64,000 nucleotides of DNA from Secundilactobacillus malefermentans DSM 5705 = KCTC 3548 (lineage in GTDB: Bacteria > Bacillota > Bacilli > Lactobacillales > Lactobacillaceae): positions 24,883 to 88,882 of the forward strand of contig NZ_AZGJ01000002.1 in NCBI RefSeq assembly GCF_001436395.1, given 5' to 3'. Positions 20,038-29,962 of the stretch are shown one piece after another. The notes under the pieces were generated by a model. That model was not told the origin of the DNA and searched no databases. It worked only from the letters and a program-made list of their open reading frames with translations. The first letter of the stretch is position 1. Each line of letters opens with the position of its first letter. Position numbers and translations under genes: made by a program.

Positions 20038-21879
20038 TTATTTAGAGCTTGATCGGTTCTTCTTAGCATTCTTTTCTCGGAGACTTGAATCAAGAGTTTG
20101 CTTACGTAAACGAACACTCTCAGGTGTTACTTCACAGTACTCATCATCATTCAAGAACTCTAATGATTCTTCAAGTGAAAGATGCGTAGGAGTCTTAATC
20201 CGTGATGCATCATCAGAACCAGCTGCACGAACGTTGGTTAAGTTCTTACCCTTTGTGATATTAACTGTAATATCATTTTCACGGCTATTTTCACCGACAA
20301 TCATTCCTTCGTACACTTCGGTACCAGGTTCGATTAACAATGTACCACGACTTTCAATACCCATCATCGCGTATAAAGTAGCCTTACCAGAATTCATAGA
20401 AACCAAAGTACCCTTTGAACGGCCAGGATGCCAGTTTCTAATAACTGGTGCATATTTCTTAAATGTATGGTTCATGATTCCGTATCCACGAGTCATTGAC
20501 ATAAATTCGGTTGAGTAACCAATTAATCCACGTGAAGGTGCAAGGAATGTCAAACGAGTTTGTCCGTTTTCAGTTGATTCCATGTTTTGCATTTCACCTT
20601 TACGTTGTGAAAGACTATCAATAACGCCACCAGTATATTCTTCTGGTGTATCAATTTGGACCTCTTCAAAAGGTTCACTATTAACACCTTCAACGTCTCG
20701 GTAAATAACTTCTGGACGAGATACTTGTAATTCAAAGCCTTCACGACGAAGGGTTTCAACCAAGATTGAAAGGTGAAGCTCACCACGACCTGATACAACC
20801 CAAGCAGCTGGTTCACTGGTATCTTCAACTCGAAGTGATACATCAGTCTGCAACTCACGCTTTAGACGATCTTCAAGTTGGCGACCAGTAACAAACTTAC
20901 CTTCGCGACCAGCAAATGGTGAATCATTCGTTCTGAAAGTCATTTGAAGGGTTGGCTCGTCAATACGAAGTACTGGCAATGCCTCTTGCGTTTGAGGATC
21001 AACAACAGTCTCACCAACGTTAATGTCTTCCATTCCTGAAATGGCAATTAAATCTCCGGCTTTAGCTTCATCAATTTCAAGTCGTTTTAATCCAAAGTAA
21101 CCGAAAAGCTTCGTTACACGGAAGTTCTTTGTTGAACCGTCAAGCTTCATCAAGGTAACGTTGTCTCCAACCTTAATCTTGCCTCGGAAAATACGGCCAA
21201 TTCCAACACGACCAACGAAATCATTATAATCTAGCATTGCCACTTGGAATTGAAGAGGTTCATCTTCGTTATCAAGGGGTGATGGAATACTCTTAATGAT
21301 TGTGTCAAAGACAGGCTTCATTGTGTGTTCTTGTGAATCCAATTCTGGATCATAACTTGAAGTTCCATTCATAGCTGAAGCATAAATAACTGGGAAATCA
21401 AGTTGGTCTTCATCAGCACCAAGTTCAATAAAGAGATCAAGCACTTCATCAACAACTTCTGAAGGACGAGCACCTGGACGGTCAACCTTGTTAATGACAA
21501 CAATTGGTGTCAAATGTTGGTCCAAAGCTTTTTTAAGCACAAAACGAGTTTGTGGCATAGTTCCTTCAAAAGCATCAACAACTAATAGAACACCATCAAC
21601 CATACGCATGATTCGTTCAACTTCGCCACCGAAGTCGGCATGTCCTGGTGTGTCCAAAATATTAATTTGCTTATCACCGTAACGGACAGCTGTGTTCTTT
21701 GATAAAATCGTGATGCCTCGTTCACGCTCAATGGCGTTTGAATCAAGGGCACGGTCCTCAATCTGGACATGCTCGTCAAGGGTATCTGACTGCTTTAATA
21801 ACTCATTCACTAAAGTAGTCTTACCGTGGTCAACGTGGGCAATAATGGCAATGTTACGAATATCATCTCTGGTTTTCAA
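20038..21879 (-). CDS. typA: Ribosome-associated GTPase TypA/BipA
   Basis: EF-G-like translational GTPase that supports 50S assembly and stress or cold adaptation. G1 [10 protein letters not shown]2 ERERGITI, G3 DTPGHADF and G4 NKVD are followed by beta-barrel and EF-G-like domains and a lysine-rich tail. TTG 21879 ([20 protein letters not shown]) is chosen because GAAAGGAAG lies 9 bp upstream; an ATG at 21921 adds 14 non-conserved residues. 613 aa. Confidence 0.95.
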   Translation of the reverse strand: MKTRDDIRNIAIIAHVDHGKTTLVNELLKQSDTLDEHVQIEDRALDSNAIERERGITILSKNTAVRYGDKQINILDTPGHADFGGEVERIMRMVDGVLLVVDAFEGTMPQTRFVLKKALDQHLTPIVVINKVDRPGARPSEVVDEVLDLFIELGADEDQLDFPVIYASAMNGTSSYDPELDSQEHTMKPVFDTIIKSIPSPLDNEDEPLQFQVAMLDYNDFVGRVGIGRIFRGKIKVGDNVTLMKLDGSTKNFRVTKLFGYFGLKRLEIDEAKAGDLIAISGMEDINVGETVVDPQTQEALPVLRIDEPTLQMTFRTNDSPFAGREGKFVTGRQLEDRLKRELQTDVSLRVEDTSEPAAWVVSGRGELHLSILVETLRREGFELQVSRPEVIYRDVEGVNSEPFEEVQIDTPEEYTGGVIDSLSQRKGEMQNMESTENGQTRLTFLAPSRGLIGYSTEFMSMTRGYGIMNHTFKKYAPVIRNWHPGRSKGTLVSMNSGKATLYAMMGIESRGTLLIEPGTEVYEGMIVGENSRENDITVNITKGKNLTNVRAAGSDDASRIKTPTHLSLEESLEFLNDDEYCEVTPESVRLRKQTLDSSLREKNAKKNRSSSK

Positions 21880-21975
21880 AATGTTCTTCCTTTCGTTATC
21901 TAACTCTAATTTAGTAATCAACTACGTTCATTTGACTAACAGACGAACTTGATCAGTAATTCATAGTAGTTCGCA

Positions 21976-22004
21976 TAAAAAAACTGTGACCTAATTGTCA
22001 CAGT
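21976..22004 (-). terminator. Terminator after the IMPase gene
   Basis: An 8-bp stem (21983-21990 with 21997-22004) runs into seven T on the minus strand and overlaps the last base of the stop codon. Confidence 0.88.
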
Positions 22005-22798
22005 CAGACGTTCTCTTTTACAATTTTTCGAATGTCTTGTTGTGCTTTCTCTGTCGTTACCAATACAAGGTTAGATGATAACATATCTAACGGCGTTCCG
22101 TCAACCTTCGTGCATACTAGTCCGAGAGTGCTGGCCAAAATATTACCTGCTGCAACATCCCACGGCTTTAAATATGAAATGTATCCAACTGTTTTGCCAA
22201 GAAGCACGTGAATAAATTCAATCCCGGCTGAACCGTATATTCGCATCCCAGCACTATTTCTTATAATTGACTGCATCCCAAATTTATTTTCAATGACAAG
22301 GGGACCACTCGCCCCAAATAAGCCACTTCGTAAATTCACGTTTTCCGGATTCTGTAATTTTTGTTCGTTTGCAAAAACACCAATTGCGGGGCCTCCAGAA
22401 TACAAAACATTTTTAGGCACATCATATATATATCCCAAAATCCCCTGCCCGTCTTGGTAGAGAGCTAACATAATTGCGTAATGATCTCGCTGCTTGACAA
22501 AGTTCATCGTTCCGTCAAGCGGATCAATAATCCAAACCGAGCCCTTCATCGAAGTTAGCCGATCACCTTGACCTTCCTCACCCAAAATTTTACTGTCAGG
22601 ATCAAAAGTACGGATTTTATCAATTAGAAATCGCTCACTTGCTTTATCCACATTTGTCACTAAGTCGCGCGGACCAGTTTTAGTTGAAATATCTAATTTA
22701 GACTGCATCATTTTATTAATTAAATCGTAATCAGCCTGAAGCCACTTCTTAACAGTCTGATTAATTCGACCAATCTCTATCTTATCCATTTTATTCAA
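22004..22798 (-). CDS. Inositol monophosphatase family protein
   Basis: Mg2+-dependent sugar-phosphate phosphatase of the IMPase/SuhB fold. Metal and catalytic motifs: DLVTNVDKASE, GEEGQG, WIIDPLDGTMNF and PWDVAAGNIL. 264 residues. Lactobacilli generally make no inositol lipid, so the substrate may be another phosphate ester. The start is TTG 22798 (TTGA overlap with the UPF0223 stop) or ATG 22789, both served by GGAGG. Last gene of a three-gene unit. Confidence 0.9.
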   Translation of the reverse strand: MNKMDKIEIGRINQTVKKWLQADYDLINKMMQSKLDISTKTGPRDLVTNVDKASERFLIDKIRTFDPDSKILGEEGQGDRLTSMKGSVWIIDPLDGTMNFVKQRDHYAIMLALYQDGQGILGYIYDVPKNVLYSGGPAIGVFANEQKLQNPENVNLRSGLFGASGPLVIENKFGMQSIIRNSAGMRIYGSAGIEFIHVLLGKTVGYISYLKPWDVAAGNILASTLGLVCTKVDGTPLDMLSSNLVLVTTEKAQQDIRKIVKENV

Positions 22799-23088
22799 TG
22801 GCCTCCAGACATTTTCACTCTTTTTTTAGTCGTCTGCTTACCTTCTTTAACCGTCCGATAAATACTATAGCCGCCACTAACTTGTTCAAAGCTACGGTCC
22901 AGCTGCTTTTCTTGTGCTTTAGTAGGTACAACCTGTTTAAACCTTGCATATGCGCTAATTAAGTCGTCTTTTAAAATTCCGGCATTGTTTTCATAGGCTT
23001 CCTCAACGTTTCTGTACAAATTGGTTACCGCAATAATGTCCGCACTATCCCAATCTTCTTCGAGTGGGTACTGATAATTAGTTTTCAT
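22795..23088 (-). CDS. UPF0223 family protein (YktA-like)
   Basis: 97-residue small helical protein beginning MKTNYQYPLEEDWDSADII, an N-terminus typical of UPF0223. Function unknown. ATG 23088 overlaps the end of the upstream LDH-like gene by 11 bp and its end overlaps the IMPase gene, so all three are translationally coupled. A longer frame to 23118 has no ribosome site. Confidence 0.85.
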   Translation of the reverse strand: MKTNYQYPLEEDWDSADIIAVTNLYRNVEEAYENNAGILKDDLISAYARFKQVVPTKAQEKQLDRSFEQVSGGYSIYRTVKEGKQTTKKRVKMSGGH

Positions 23089-24037
23089 CCACTTTGGTCT
23101 CCAATCCACCATTTTCAATCGTATTTATTAATGTTTTTATTTTCTTTTCAATTTGCTCATATTGGGATTGTTCATTTTCAGATAATGTTAAATCGGTTAA
23201 TTTGGTTACACCTCGATGATCAACTAATACTGGTGTACTGGAAGCAAATGAGTCACTGGGGTTTTCAGCCTCTTGGATATTAGAAACACTCATGATAGCT
23301 GATTTCTTTAAAGTGATTGCTCTTAAAATATCCATTACCGCGAGACCTTGAAGCGTTTGGTTATTAATTAAATCAATTGCCGTCGTCTCCGCCTCTAAAG
23401 CTGCCAGATCCTGTGCACTAAAATTAGAGTCATCATTCGCCAAATACATTAATAACGGAGTTGGCCCCACATATGTCCGACTCCATGCAATCAAAGGCTC
23501 ACTTGCTCGGCCAACCACCGAAACGTTAACATCTTGCTTTCCAACCACAAGCTGATCCTGAATAAGCGACTGAAGCAGTAAGCTTTGAGGGTAGGCACCA
23601 GCACCAATAATACTAGTCTTATCCATTCCCGAAAAACGCCATGCAAAGTAAGTCAGAATTTCATCTAAAAATCCAGAAATAATGAATTTCCCACCAAAAC
23701 CGTTTTCAATAGCCTCGTTGATTCTTTGCCTAAACTTAGGCAAATTCTTTTGTAAAACTTCAAGTTCATTGGGAAAACTCTCAAGTTTAACGTTTTCAGG
23801 TAAATTACGTTGGAAAATAATTGCAATTTTTGAATCAGAAAAATCCGCCGTAGCACCCATTGAAATGTCAATCTGATCAACCACTTGACTGGCAGTAATA
23901 ATGCCTTGTAATGACTCAACATCTGCCTCATCGTCAGGTAAAACCACTAAATTTAGTGGGAGTTTCGCCCCTATAGCAAGCTTAAGAAAATTACGGATAT
24001 AGTCTGATTCACCAGCTAACACAATTTTAACTGCCAT
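23078..24037 (-). CDS. Lactate/malate dehydrogenase-fold protein lacking catalytic residues
   Basis: 319 residues that align by eye with L-lactate dehydrogenases: VKIVLAGES at the nucleotide site, INEAIENGFGGKFIISGFLDEILTY at the NPVDILTY region (about 106-130), and VSVVGRASEPLIAWS (173-187) at the active-site loop. The catalytic His motif GEHGD is replaced by GRASE, and the LDSARFR Asp/Arg pair by AYPQSLLLQ (148-156). It is therefore probably not an active dehydrogenase and may bind a ligand or a partner. First gene of the unit with UPF0223 and the IMPase; ATG 24037 follows GGAGGAAATTAA. Confidence 0.75.
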   Translation of the reverse strand: MAVKIVLAGESDYIRNFLKLAIGAKLPLNLVVLPDDEADVESLQGIITASQVVDQIDISMGATADFSDSKIAIIFQRNLPENVKLESFPNELEVLQKNLPKFRQRINEAIENGFGGKFIISGFLDEILTYFAWRFSGMDKTSIIGAGAYPQSLLLQSLIQDQLVVGKQDVNVSVVGRASEPLIAWSRTYVGPTPLLMYLANDDSNFSAQDLAALEAETTAIDLINNQTLQGLAVMDILRAITLKKSAIMSVSNIQEAENPSDSFASSTPVLVDHRGVTKLTDLTLSENEQSQYEQIEKKIKTLINTIENGGLETKVDEN

Positions 24038-24127
24038 TTAATTTCCTCCAAATCAAAACTTGAAAACGCTTTGTATTTCTTAATTATAAATTTATTTCAG
24101 CGAATAGCAAGATTGTGGAATTTAGGC

Positions 24128-24161
24128 AAAAAAAACACACCCCTTTACGAGATGTGTTTTT
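24128..24161 (-). terminator. Terminator after pdhD
   Basis: A hairpin of AACACATCTC with G-U pairing to GGGGTGTGTT and a run of T on the minus strand, directly beyond the pdhD stop. Confidence 0.85.
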
Positions 24162-24167
24162 CGGCAT

Positions 24168-25592
24168 TTAAATGTGAGTAGGGAACCCAATAGCAATGTC
24201 AGCTGCTTCTTGGATTGGTTCACTCAAGGTTGGATGTGGATGAATCGTTAATGCGATATCCTCTGCATTCATACCTGAGTTAACAGCTAAACTCAGCTCA
24301 GCAATTAAGTCACTTGCGCCTGGTCCAACCACTTGGGCACCTACAAGCGTATTTTCATCTTTGGTCGTAACCAAACGAACAAATCCATCTGGTTGATCAA
24401 GTGAAACGGCACGTGCATTACCAGCAAATGGGAACTTGGCAGCAGAAACTTCAAGACCTTTATCTTTAGCTTCACTTTGGCTTAAACCAACAGTTGCTAA
24501 TTCGGGATCTGCAAAGCAGACGGCAGGAACGCCAACGTAATCGTTAGCAGTCTTGTTTCCTGAAATGGCACCTGCGGCAACTTTACCTTGGAAAAAGGCT
24601 TTATGAGCCAAAGCAGGACCAGATGCGATATCACCAATTGCAAAAATGTGTGGTGAATCTGTACGACCTTGAATGTCAGTTTGAACAATTCCGTGATCAT
24701 CCGTCTTGGCACTCGTAAATTCAAGACCGATATCATCAGTATTGGCTTTACGTCCAACAGTAACCATGCAGTAATCTGCTTTAACTGTTGATGCCTTTCC
24801 ATCGACTTCATAAGTCACAGTGACACTGTTAGCATCTTGTTCTGAACTCTTGGCCATAGCATTGGTAACAATGTCTACACCCTTCTTCTTTAAACTCTTA
24901 ACAACGATAGAAACCATGTCTTTATCGAAGTTAGGAAGAATAGAGTTAGTTCCTTCAAGAATGGTAACGTGAGAACCAAGGTTAGCATATGCACCAGCTA
25001 ATTCAGTACCTACATAACCACCACCGATTACAACAAATTCTTTTGGAATTTCAGGTAAGCTTAAGCCACCAGTTGAATCGATAACGCGATCCTTAAATTT
25101 AAATCCAGGAATTTCAATTGGACGGCTACCTGTAGCGATAATCAAGTCCTTGAATTCGATTGTTAGACCGTCATCAGCACTCATAAACTGCTTAGGGCCA
25201 GTAGAAACTACTCGAAGTCGAGTGTCGCTGTCAAGAACGGCTTCACCTTGAATGATTTCAACCTTATGCTTCTTTAAAAGCATCTTGACACCGCTGGTCA
25301 TCCGATCAACGACTTTCTTTTGTTTCCATTCCTGAGTCTTAGCAAAATCAATTGTGGCAGGTTGTGTTGTTATTCCAAATGTTGAAGCATCGTTTGCTTC
25401 TTGTAAACGGTGACCAGCATTAATCAAAGCCTTAGAAGGAACACAGCCCACGTTCAAACAGACACCACCGAGCGTCTCCGATTTTTCGACAATTGTTACT
25501 TTTTGACCCAATTCTGCAGCACGAATGGCTGCAACGTATCCACCAGGGCCAGCTCCGATAATAACGGTGTCCCTCTTCTCAGCATCAGCCAT
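24168..25592 (-). CDS. pdhD: Dihydrolipoamide dehydrogenase (E3)
   Basis: FAD enzyme that reoxidises the lipoyl group of E2 and reduces NAD+. FAD site GAGPGGYVAAIRAA, redox disulfide GGVCLNVGCVPSK, NAD site GGGYVGTELAGAYANLG, and the C-terminal HPHPTLSE with the active-site His. 474 residues. Last gene of pdhABCD, 7 bp after pdhC. Confidence 0.97.
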   Translation of the reverse strand: MADAEKRDTVIIGAGPGGYVAAIRAAELGQKVTIVEKSETLGGVCLNVGCVPSKALINAGHRLQEANDASTFGITTQPATIDFAKTQEWKQKKVVDRMTSGVKMLLKKHKVEIIQGEAVLDSDTRLRVVSTGPKQFMSADDGLTIEFKDLIIATGSRPIEIPGFKFKDRVIDSTGGLSLPEIPKEFVVIGGGYVGTELAGAYANLGSHVTILEGTNSILPNFDKDMVSIVVKSLKKKGVDIVTNAMAKSSEQDANSVTVTYEVDGKASTVKADYCMVTVGRKANTDDIGLEFTSAKTDDHGIVQTDIQGRTDSPHIFAIGDIASGPALAHKAFFQGKVAAGAISGNKTANDYVGVPAVCFADPELATVGLSQSEAKDKGLEVSAAKFPFAGNARAVSLDQPDGFVRLVTTKDENTLVGAQVVGPGASDLIAELSLAVNSGMNAEDIALTIHPHPTLSEPIQEAADIAIGFPTHI

Positions 25593-25599
25593 ATTTAAA

Positions 25600-26904
25600 T
25601 CATCCTTCCATTAATAACATATCTGGATCATGAAGAAGTGAAGTTAACTCGTTTAAAGCACGTTGAGCAGTAGCACCATCAATCAAACGGTGATCATAGC
25701 TTAATGAAAGCTTCAACATGTTTCCGACAACAATTTCGCCATCTTCGTTAACAATTGGCTCTTTAGCAATCTTACCAACACCTAAAATAGCAACTTCAGG
25801 GTAGTTGATAACTGGAGTAAACCAGCCACCACCAATTGATCCAACGTTACTGATTGTAATTGAACCACCAGACATCTGCTTTGCACTCAATTTGTTATCT
25901 TGTGCTGCTTGGGTGTTGTCAGTGATTTCTTTTGCAATTTCAAACATACCCTTTGAATCTGCGTTCTTAACATTAGGAACGTATAGACCATGTGGTGTGT
26001 CCGTTGCAATTCCGATATTGTAATAATGCTTGTAGACAATTTCTTGGGTTGAATCATCAATAGATGCATTCAATTCTGGGAAATCTTTCAAAACGGCTAC
26101 AAGTGCCTTTGCAACGTATGGTAAGAAGGTCAAGTGAATGTCGCGGTCAGCGGCAGTTTGTTTATACTTCTTACGATTTGCCATCAAAGCAGTTACGTCA
26201 ACATCATCAAATGAGGTAACGTGAGGTGCCGTAAACTTAGAAGTCGTCATTGCCTTAGCAATAGCTTTTCTAGTCATTGACATTGGTTCACGAGTTTCCT
26301 CTTCTGGAGTAGCTGAAACGTAAGGCTTGATTGGTTGAGCAGCAGTTGCTGCAGGAGCTGCGGATGCACTTGCAGCTGCTGGAGCAGTAGCGCCTGAACC
26401 TGCACCATCAATATCAGCTTTTAAGATTTGGCCGTGGTTACCAGTTGGTGTAACAGTGGTAATATCCACACCCTTATCACGAGCGTATTGACGAACTGAT
26501 GGCATTGCCAAAACTAATTTGTTAGGATCTGATGCTGCAGGAACACCGGTTGGTGCAGCTGCGGCTGGTGCGGGAGCTGCTGCAGGAGCTGCAGCTGGTG
26601 CTGCTTCTTCTTTAGGTGCTTCTGCTGGTGCAGCCTCACTTGATCCTGAATCTCCAGTATCTGGTGATCCATCATCAATTTCAACTAGGACATCGCCAAT
26701 TTCGGCGGTTTCGCCCTCTTGTTTTAGAATTTTCTTAATTGTACCGGCAACTGGAGAAGGTAATTCAGAGACTGATTTATCGTTTTGGATTTCAACTAAA
26801 ACGTCATCTTCCTTAACGGTGTCTCCTTCTTTAACATCCCATGAAGAAATTTCACCTTCGGCCATTCCTTCTCCGAGTTCTGGGAGCTTGAACTGATAAG
26901 CCAT
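25600..26904 (-). CDS. pdhC: Dihydrolipoamide acetyltransferase (E2)
   Basis: Core of the pyruvate dehydrogenase complex; transfers acetyl groups to CoA. One lipoyl domain (lipoyl Lys in [10 protein letters not shown], about residue 43) is followed by an Ala/Pro/Glu-rich linker and a peripheral subunit-binding domain ([18 protein letters not shown]). After a second Ala-rich linker comes the catalytic domain with [10 protein letters not shown]. 434 residues; relatives with two lipoyl domains are longer. The low-complexity linker yields a long antisense open frame that is not a gene. Confidence 0.96.
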   Translation of the reverse strand: MAYQFKLPELGEGMAEGEISSWDVKEGDTVKEDDVLVEIQNDKSVSELPSPVAGTIKKILKQEGETAEIGDVLVEIDDGSPDTGDSGSSEAAPAEAPKEEAAPAAAPAAAPAPAAAAPTGVPAASDPNKLVLAMPSVRQYARDKGVDITTVTPTGNHGQILKADIDGAGSGATAPAAASASAAPAATAAQPIKPYVSATPEEETREPMSMTRKAIAKAMTTSKFTAPHVTSFDDVDVTALMANRKKYKQTAADRDIHLTFLPYVAKALVAVLKDFPELNASIDDSTQEIVYKHYYNIGIATDTPHGLYVPNVKNADSKGMFEIAKEITDNTQAAQDNKLSAKQMSGGSITISNVGSIGGGWFTPVINYPEVAILGVGKIAKEPIVNEDGEIVVGNMLKLSLSYDHRLIDGATAQRALNELTSLLHDPDMLLMEG

Positions 26905-26955
26905 GAGACAACTTCCTTTCTCTTACAAAATAATGATTAAATTCACTTACTAAAT

Positions 26956-26969
26956 TGAATTCGCTTTCA
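26956..26969 (-). promoter_or_regulatory. Weak cre-like sequence between pdhB and pdhC
   Basis: TGAATTCGCTTTCA differs from the cre consensus at one position and sits right after the pdhB stop. Its place inside an operon makes it either a roadblock site or chance. Confidence 0.2.
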
Positions 26970-26970
26970 A

Positions 26971-27948
26971 TTAGTAATTTACTAAATCACGTACCTTAGC
27001 TTCAATATCATCGGCATTTGGAATCCAATCATTTTCAGCTTGAGCCCATGGATAAATTGTATCTGGGGCAGCAACACGTCCGATAGGTGCGTCCAATGAT
27101 AAAATGACATTTTCAGCAATATCAGAAGCAACAACTGCACCAACACCGGCCATTCTTTGTGCTTCTTGTACAACGACGACTTTATGAGTCTTCTTGACAG
27201 AAGCAAAAATGGTATCAGTATCAATTGGAGAAAGTGAACGTAGGTCAATCACTTCGACTGAGATATTTTCCTTCTCTAACTTGTCAGCAACCTTGAGTGC
27301 TTCGTTAACTTCAGCACTGTAAGCGACAACCGTAACATCGGTACCTTCGCGAACAACTTTTGCTGAATCTAGCGGAACAGTATAATGGCCTTCTGGAACT
27401 TCATCCTTCATTGAACGATAAAGTTTCAAGTTTTCCATAAATAACACTGGGTCGTTGTTTTCAACAGCTGAAATAACAAGTCCCTTTGCATCATATGGGT
27501 TACTTGGTGTAACAACACGTAAGCCTGGAACTCCTGTAAAGAAGTTTTCTAGGTTATCAGAATGCATTTCAGCGGTATGAGTACCACCACCAAATGGTGT
27601 ACGAATTGTTACTGGCATTGCACGTTTGCCACTGAAACGGAATCGGTTACGAGCCATTTGGCCTGCAATTGAGTCCACAGCTTCAAAAGTGAATCCCATA
27701 AATTGAATTTCTGGAATTGGACGCCAGCCGGTCCATGCAAGACCAATTGACATACCTAAGATTCCTGATTCAGCTAAAGGTGTATCGAAAACTCGATCTT
27801 CACCGTACTTGTCTTGAAGTCCAACAGTTGTACGGAAAACACCACCGTTTTTACCAACATCTTCACCGAAGATAAGTGTCTTTGGATCGTCGCCTAAGAC
27901 TTGATCCAAACCATCAGTAATAGCTTTAATATAAGTTAGTTTAGCCAT
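26971..27948 (-). CDS. pdhB: Pyruvate dehydrogenase E1 beta subunit
   Basis: Forms the alpha2beta2 E1 with PdhA and helps bind thiamine diphosphate. Begins MAKLTYIKAITDGLDQVLGDDP; conserved FGEDVGKNGGVFR and GGTHTAEMHSDNLE, with DLRSLSPIDTDTI in the C-terminal domain. 325 residues, full length. Starts 2 bp after the pdhA stop with AAGGAG upstream. Confidence 0.96.
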   Translation of the reverse strand: MAKLTYIKAITDGLDQVLGDDPKTLIFGEDVGKNGGVFRTTVGLQDKYGEDRVFDTPLAESGILGMSIGLAWTGWRPIPEIQFMGFTFEAVDSIAGQMARNRFRFSGKRAMPVTIRTPFGGGTHTAEMHSDNLENFFTGVPGLRVVTPSNPYDAKGLVISAVENNDPVLFMENLKLYRSMKDEVPEGHYTVPLDSAKVVREGTDVTVVAYSAEVNEALKVADKLEKENISVEVIDLRSLSPIDTDTIFASVKKTHKVVVVQEAQRMAGVGAVVASDIAENVILSLDAPIGRVAAPDTIYPWAQAENDWIPNADDIEAKVRDLVNY

Positions 27949-27950
27949 GG

Positions 27951-29072
27951 TTATTTCGACTCCTTTGCTTCGAATTCAGCAATTTGTTTCTTAATGTTTG
28001 GCGTTGGAACTTCAAACGTCGTCTTCAACATTTCAGTAACAGTTTGCTTTGGTGTTGCTTCTGCATCTTTCATTTCTTGTTTGAAGCTATCTTTATATTC
28101 TTCAACAAGCTTGTCTTCTTGTTCTTGTGACCATAATTTCTTATCAGTCAAGATTTTACGTAATCTGATTAGTGGATCACGGTCGAACCATGGTTGTTCT
28201 TCTTCTTTAGTACGGTAACGACTAGGATCATCACCAGCAGATGAATGAGCACCATAACGATAAGTTAAGGTTTCAAGCATAACTGGACCATTTCCAGCGG
28301 TTACGTAATCACGAGCTTCTTTAGTAGCTTGGTAAACTGCTAAGATATCCATACCATCAACTTGGATAGATGGAATACCCATGGCAACAGCTTTTTGAGC
28401 TAAGGTTTCAGCACCAGTTTGAGTCTTACGAGGAACTGAAATTGCCCAGCCGTTATTTTGAACAAAGAAAAGTGCTGGAGCTTGGAATGAAGATGCAAAG
28501 TTCATACCTTCATAAAAGTCACCCTGTGATGTACCACCATCACCAGTATAAGTAAATGCAACTGTATCTTTGTCGCCATTCTTCTTGATACCAAGTGCGG
28601 CACCAGCGGTTTCAACATATTGTGCACCAATGATAATTTGTGGCATCCATGCTCGAGTATCGCCGTAATCGTTACCAACAGCGTTACCTTTTGACCATAA
28701 GAAACCTTGTTTAACACTTGCGCCATGCTGAATTAATTGAGGCAGATCACGATAAGCTGGGAAGAGATAATCATTCGAACTCATTGCTGAGATTGAACCC
28801 ATTTCACTGGCTTCCTCACCTTCCGTTGGAGCATAGAAACCTAAACGTCCCTGACGTGAGAAGTTCATAGTTTGTTCGTGCAATGCACGCTCCCAAACCA
28901 TTTTCTTCATGAAGTCAACAAGTTGATCGTCTGAGAAGTTATCAAATAGTTTTTGATTAACTATCTTGGCGTTCTCGTCAACAATCTGAAGAGGGGTTTT
29001 ATATGGATCGCTCATCGTTGATTTGATTTTATCAAAATCAACAGCCGTTGCTTCTTTCTTTGTCGCTGCCAT
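27951..29072 (-). CDS. pdhA: Pyruvate dehydrogenase E1 alpha subunit
   Basis: Decarboxylates pyruvate with thiamine diphosphate and acetylates the E2 lipoyl group. The ThDP motif GDGGTSQGDFYEGMNFA is clear, and the phosphorylation-loop region has RYGAHSSAGDDPSRYR. ATG 29072 (MAATKKEATAVDFDK) follows GGAAAGGAAAG and gives 373 residues; the open frame extends 26 codons further without a ribosome site. First gene of pdhABCD; promoter at 29176-29204. Confidence 0.96.
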   Translation of the reverse strand: MAATKKEATAVDFDKIKSTMSDPYKTPLQIVDENAKIVNQKLFDNFSDDQLVDFMKKMVWERALHEQTMNFSRQGRLGFYAPTEGEEASEMGSISAMSSNDYLFPAYRDLPQLIQHGASVKQGFLWSKGNAVGNDYGDTRAWMPQIIIGAQYVETAGAALGIKKNGDKDTVAFTYTGDGGTSQGDFYEGMNFASSFQAPALFFVQNNGWAISVPRKTQTGAETLAQKAVAMGIPSIQVDGMDILAVYQATKEARDYVTAGNGPVMLETLTYRYGAHSSAGDDPSRYRTKEEEQPWFDRDPLIRLRKILTDKKLWSQEQEDKLVEEYKDSFKQEMKDAEATPKQTVTEMLKTTFEVPTPNIKKQIAEFEAKESK

Positions 29073-29099
29073 AAATAACACTTTCCTTTCCGTGGTTAT

Positions 29100-29114
29100 G
29101 TAAACACTGTTTGC
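29100..29114 (-). promoter_or_regulatory. Inverted repeat in the pdhA leader
   Basis: GTAAACA-C-TGTTTGC, a 7+1+7 near-palindrome 28 bp before the pdhA start and inside its untranslated leader. It could be a repressor operator. It is not a good cre. Confidence 0.35.
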
Positions 29115-29175
29115 GCAATTTCCATAATTTATGAAAACAACAACAAACAATGAAATACAATTTAACTACGGTTCT

Positions 29176-29204
29176 AATCTACCATTTTTTTCTGGACCTT
29201 GCAA
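29176..29204 (-). promoter_or_regulatory. pdhA promoter
   Basis: TTGCAA (29199-29204) and TAGATT (29176-29181, with TGG extension), 17-bp spacer, on the minus strand about 104 bp upstream of pdhA. The whole pdhA-def divergent gap (29073-29367) holds this, the leader repeat and the def promoter. Confidence 0.6.
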
Positions 29205-29306
29205 GCCCTTTCACTAGCATAAAGTCACTATTTTCATGAAAATGGTGATAAACCAGCTTTTACAAAATACAATGAAATTATCTTTGATTATTTTTTCAAA
29301 AAGTGC

Positions 29307-29335
29307 TTCGAAAACAGAGAAAACTATGATAAAAT
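29307..29335 (+). promoter_or_regulatory. Putative def promoter
   Basis: TTCGAA (29307-29312) and TAAAAT (29330-29335, with TGA extension), 17-bp spacer, on the plus strand 33 bp before the def start. Confidence 0.45.
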
Positions 29336-29367
29336 TGACTGGTTTAGTATGCGTGGAGGTAATAAAT

Positions 29368-29928
29368 TTGATATTAATGAAAGATATTGTTCGCGATGGA
29401 GATGTTGTCCTTCGGTCAGAAGCGCAACAAGTTACTTTTCCATTAAATGAAGAAGATAAGAAACTTGCGTCCGAAATGATGGAATATTTAGAAGTTAGTC
29501 AAGACCCCGAACAATGCAAAAAGTTCGGACTACGAGCAGGCGTTGGCCTTGCTGCACCACAAGTTGGCGTTTCCAAGATGATGGCTGCCGTTCTTGTTCC
29601 GCCAGAAAAAGAAGGCGCAAAATCACCATTTAAGGACGTTATTATCAACCCGGTTATCGTCAGTAATTCAGTTCAATCTGGCGCTTTGGTCGAGGGCGAA
29701 GGTTGTCTTTCTGTTGATAAAGAAGTGCCAGGATACGTTCCCCGCTATGATCGAATTACCTTAAGGTATCAAAATCAGGATGGTGAAATGAAGAAAGTAC
29801 GTTTGCGTGATTATCCAGCAATTGTTTGCCAACATGAAATAGATCATTTACATGGAATCCTTTTTTATGACCACATCAACAAAGAGAACCCCTTTAAAGC
29901 ACCCGAAGATACAGTTATGCTTGAATAA
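29368..29928 (+). CDS. def: Peptide deformylase
   Basis: Removes the N-formyl group from new proteins; metal-dependent. The three family motifs are present: [15 protein letters not shown] and [13 protein letters not shown] 29368 ([12 protein letters not shown]) is chosen because GGAGG lies 9 bp upstream; 186 residues is the size of Gram-positive type 2 deformylases. The frame is open much further upstream without a ribosome site. It diverges from pdhA and has its own terminator. Confidence 0.94.
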   Translation: MILMKDIVRDGDVVLRSEAQQVTFPLNEEDKKLASEMMEYLEVSQDPEQCKKFGLRAGVGLAAPQVGVSKMMAAVLVPPEKEGAKSPFKDVIINPVIVSNSVQSGALVEGEGCLSVDKEVPGYVPRYDRITLRYQNQDGEMKKVRLRDYPAIVCQHEIDHLHGILFYDHINKENPFKAPEDTVMLE

Positions 29929-29930
29929 AG

Positions 29931-29962
29931 AAAGAGCTGCCAACTTATGGCAGCTCTTTTTC
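29931..29962. terminator. Bidirectional terminator between def and the membrane protein gene
   Basis: A 12-bp perfect stem (29931-29942 with 29948-29959) with A/T flanks on both sides, between convergent genes. Confidence 0.9.

Noticed and set aside
26519..26896. Long plus-strand open frame rich in Ala, Gly and Ser
   Set aside because: It is antisense to the Ala/Pro-rich linkers of pdhC; low complexity on the coding strand keeps the opposite frame open. No ribosome site.
29236..29367. Upstream extension of the def frame
   Set aside because: The residues are not deformylase-like and the stretch contains the predicted promoter and the ribosome site used by TTG 29368.
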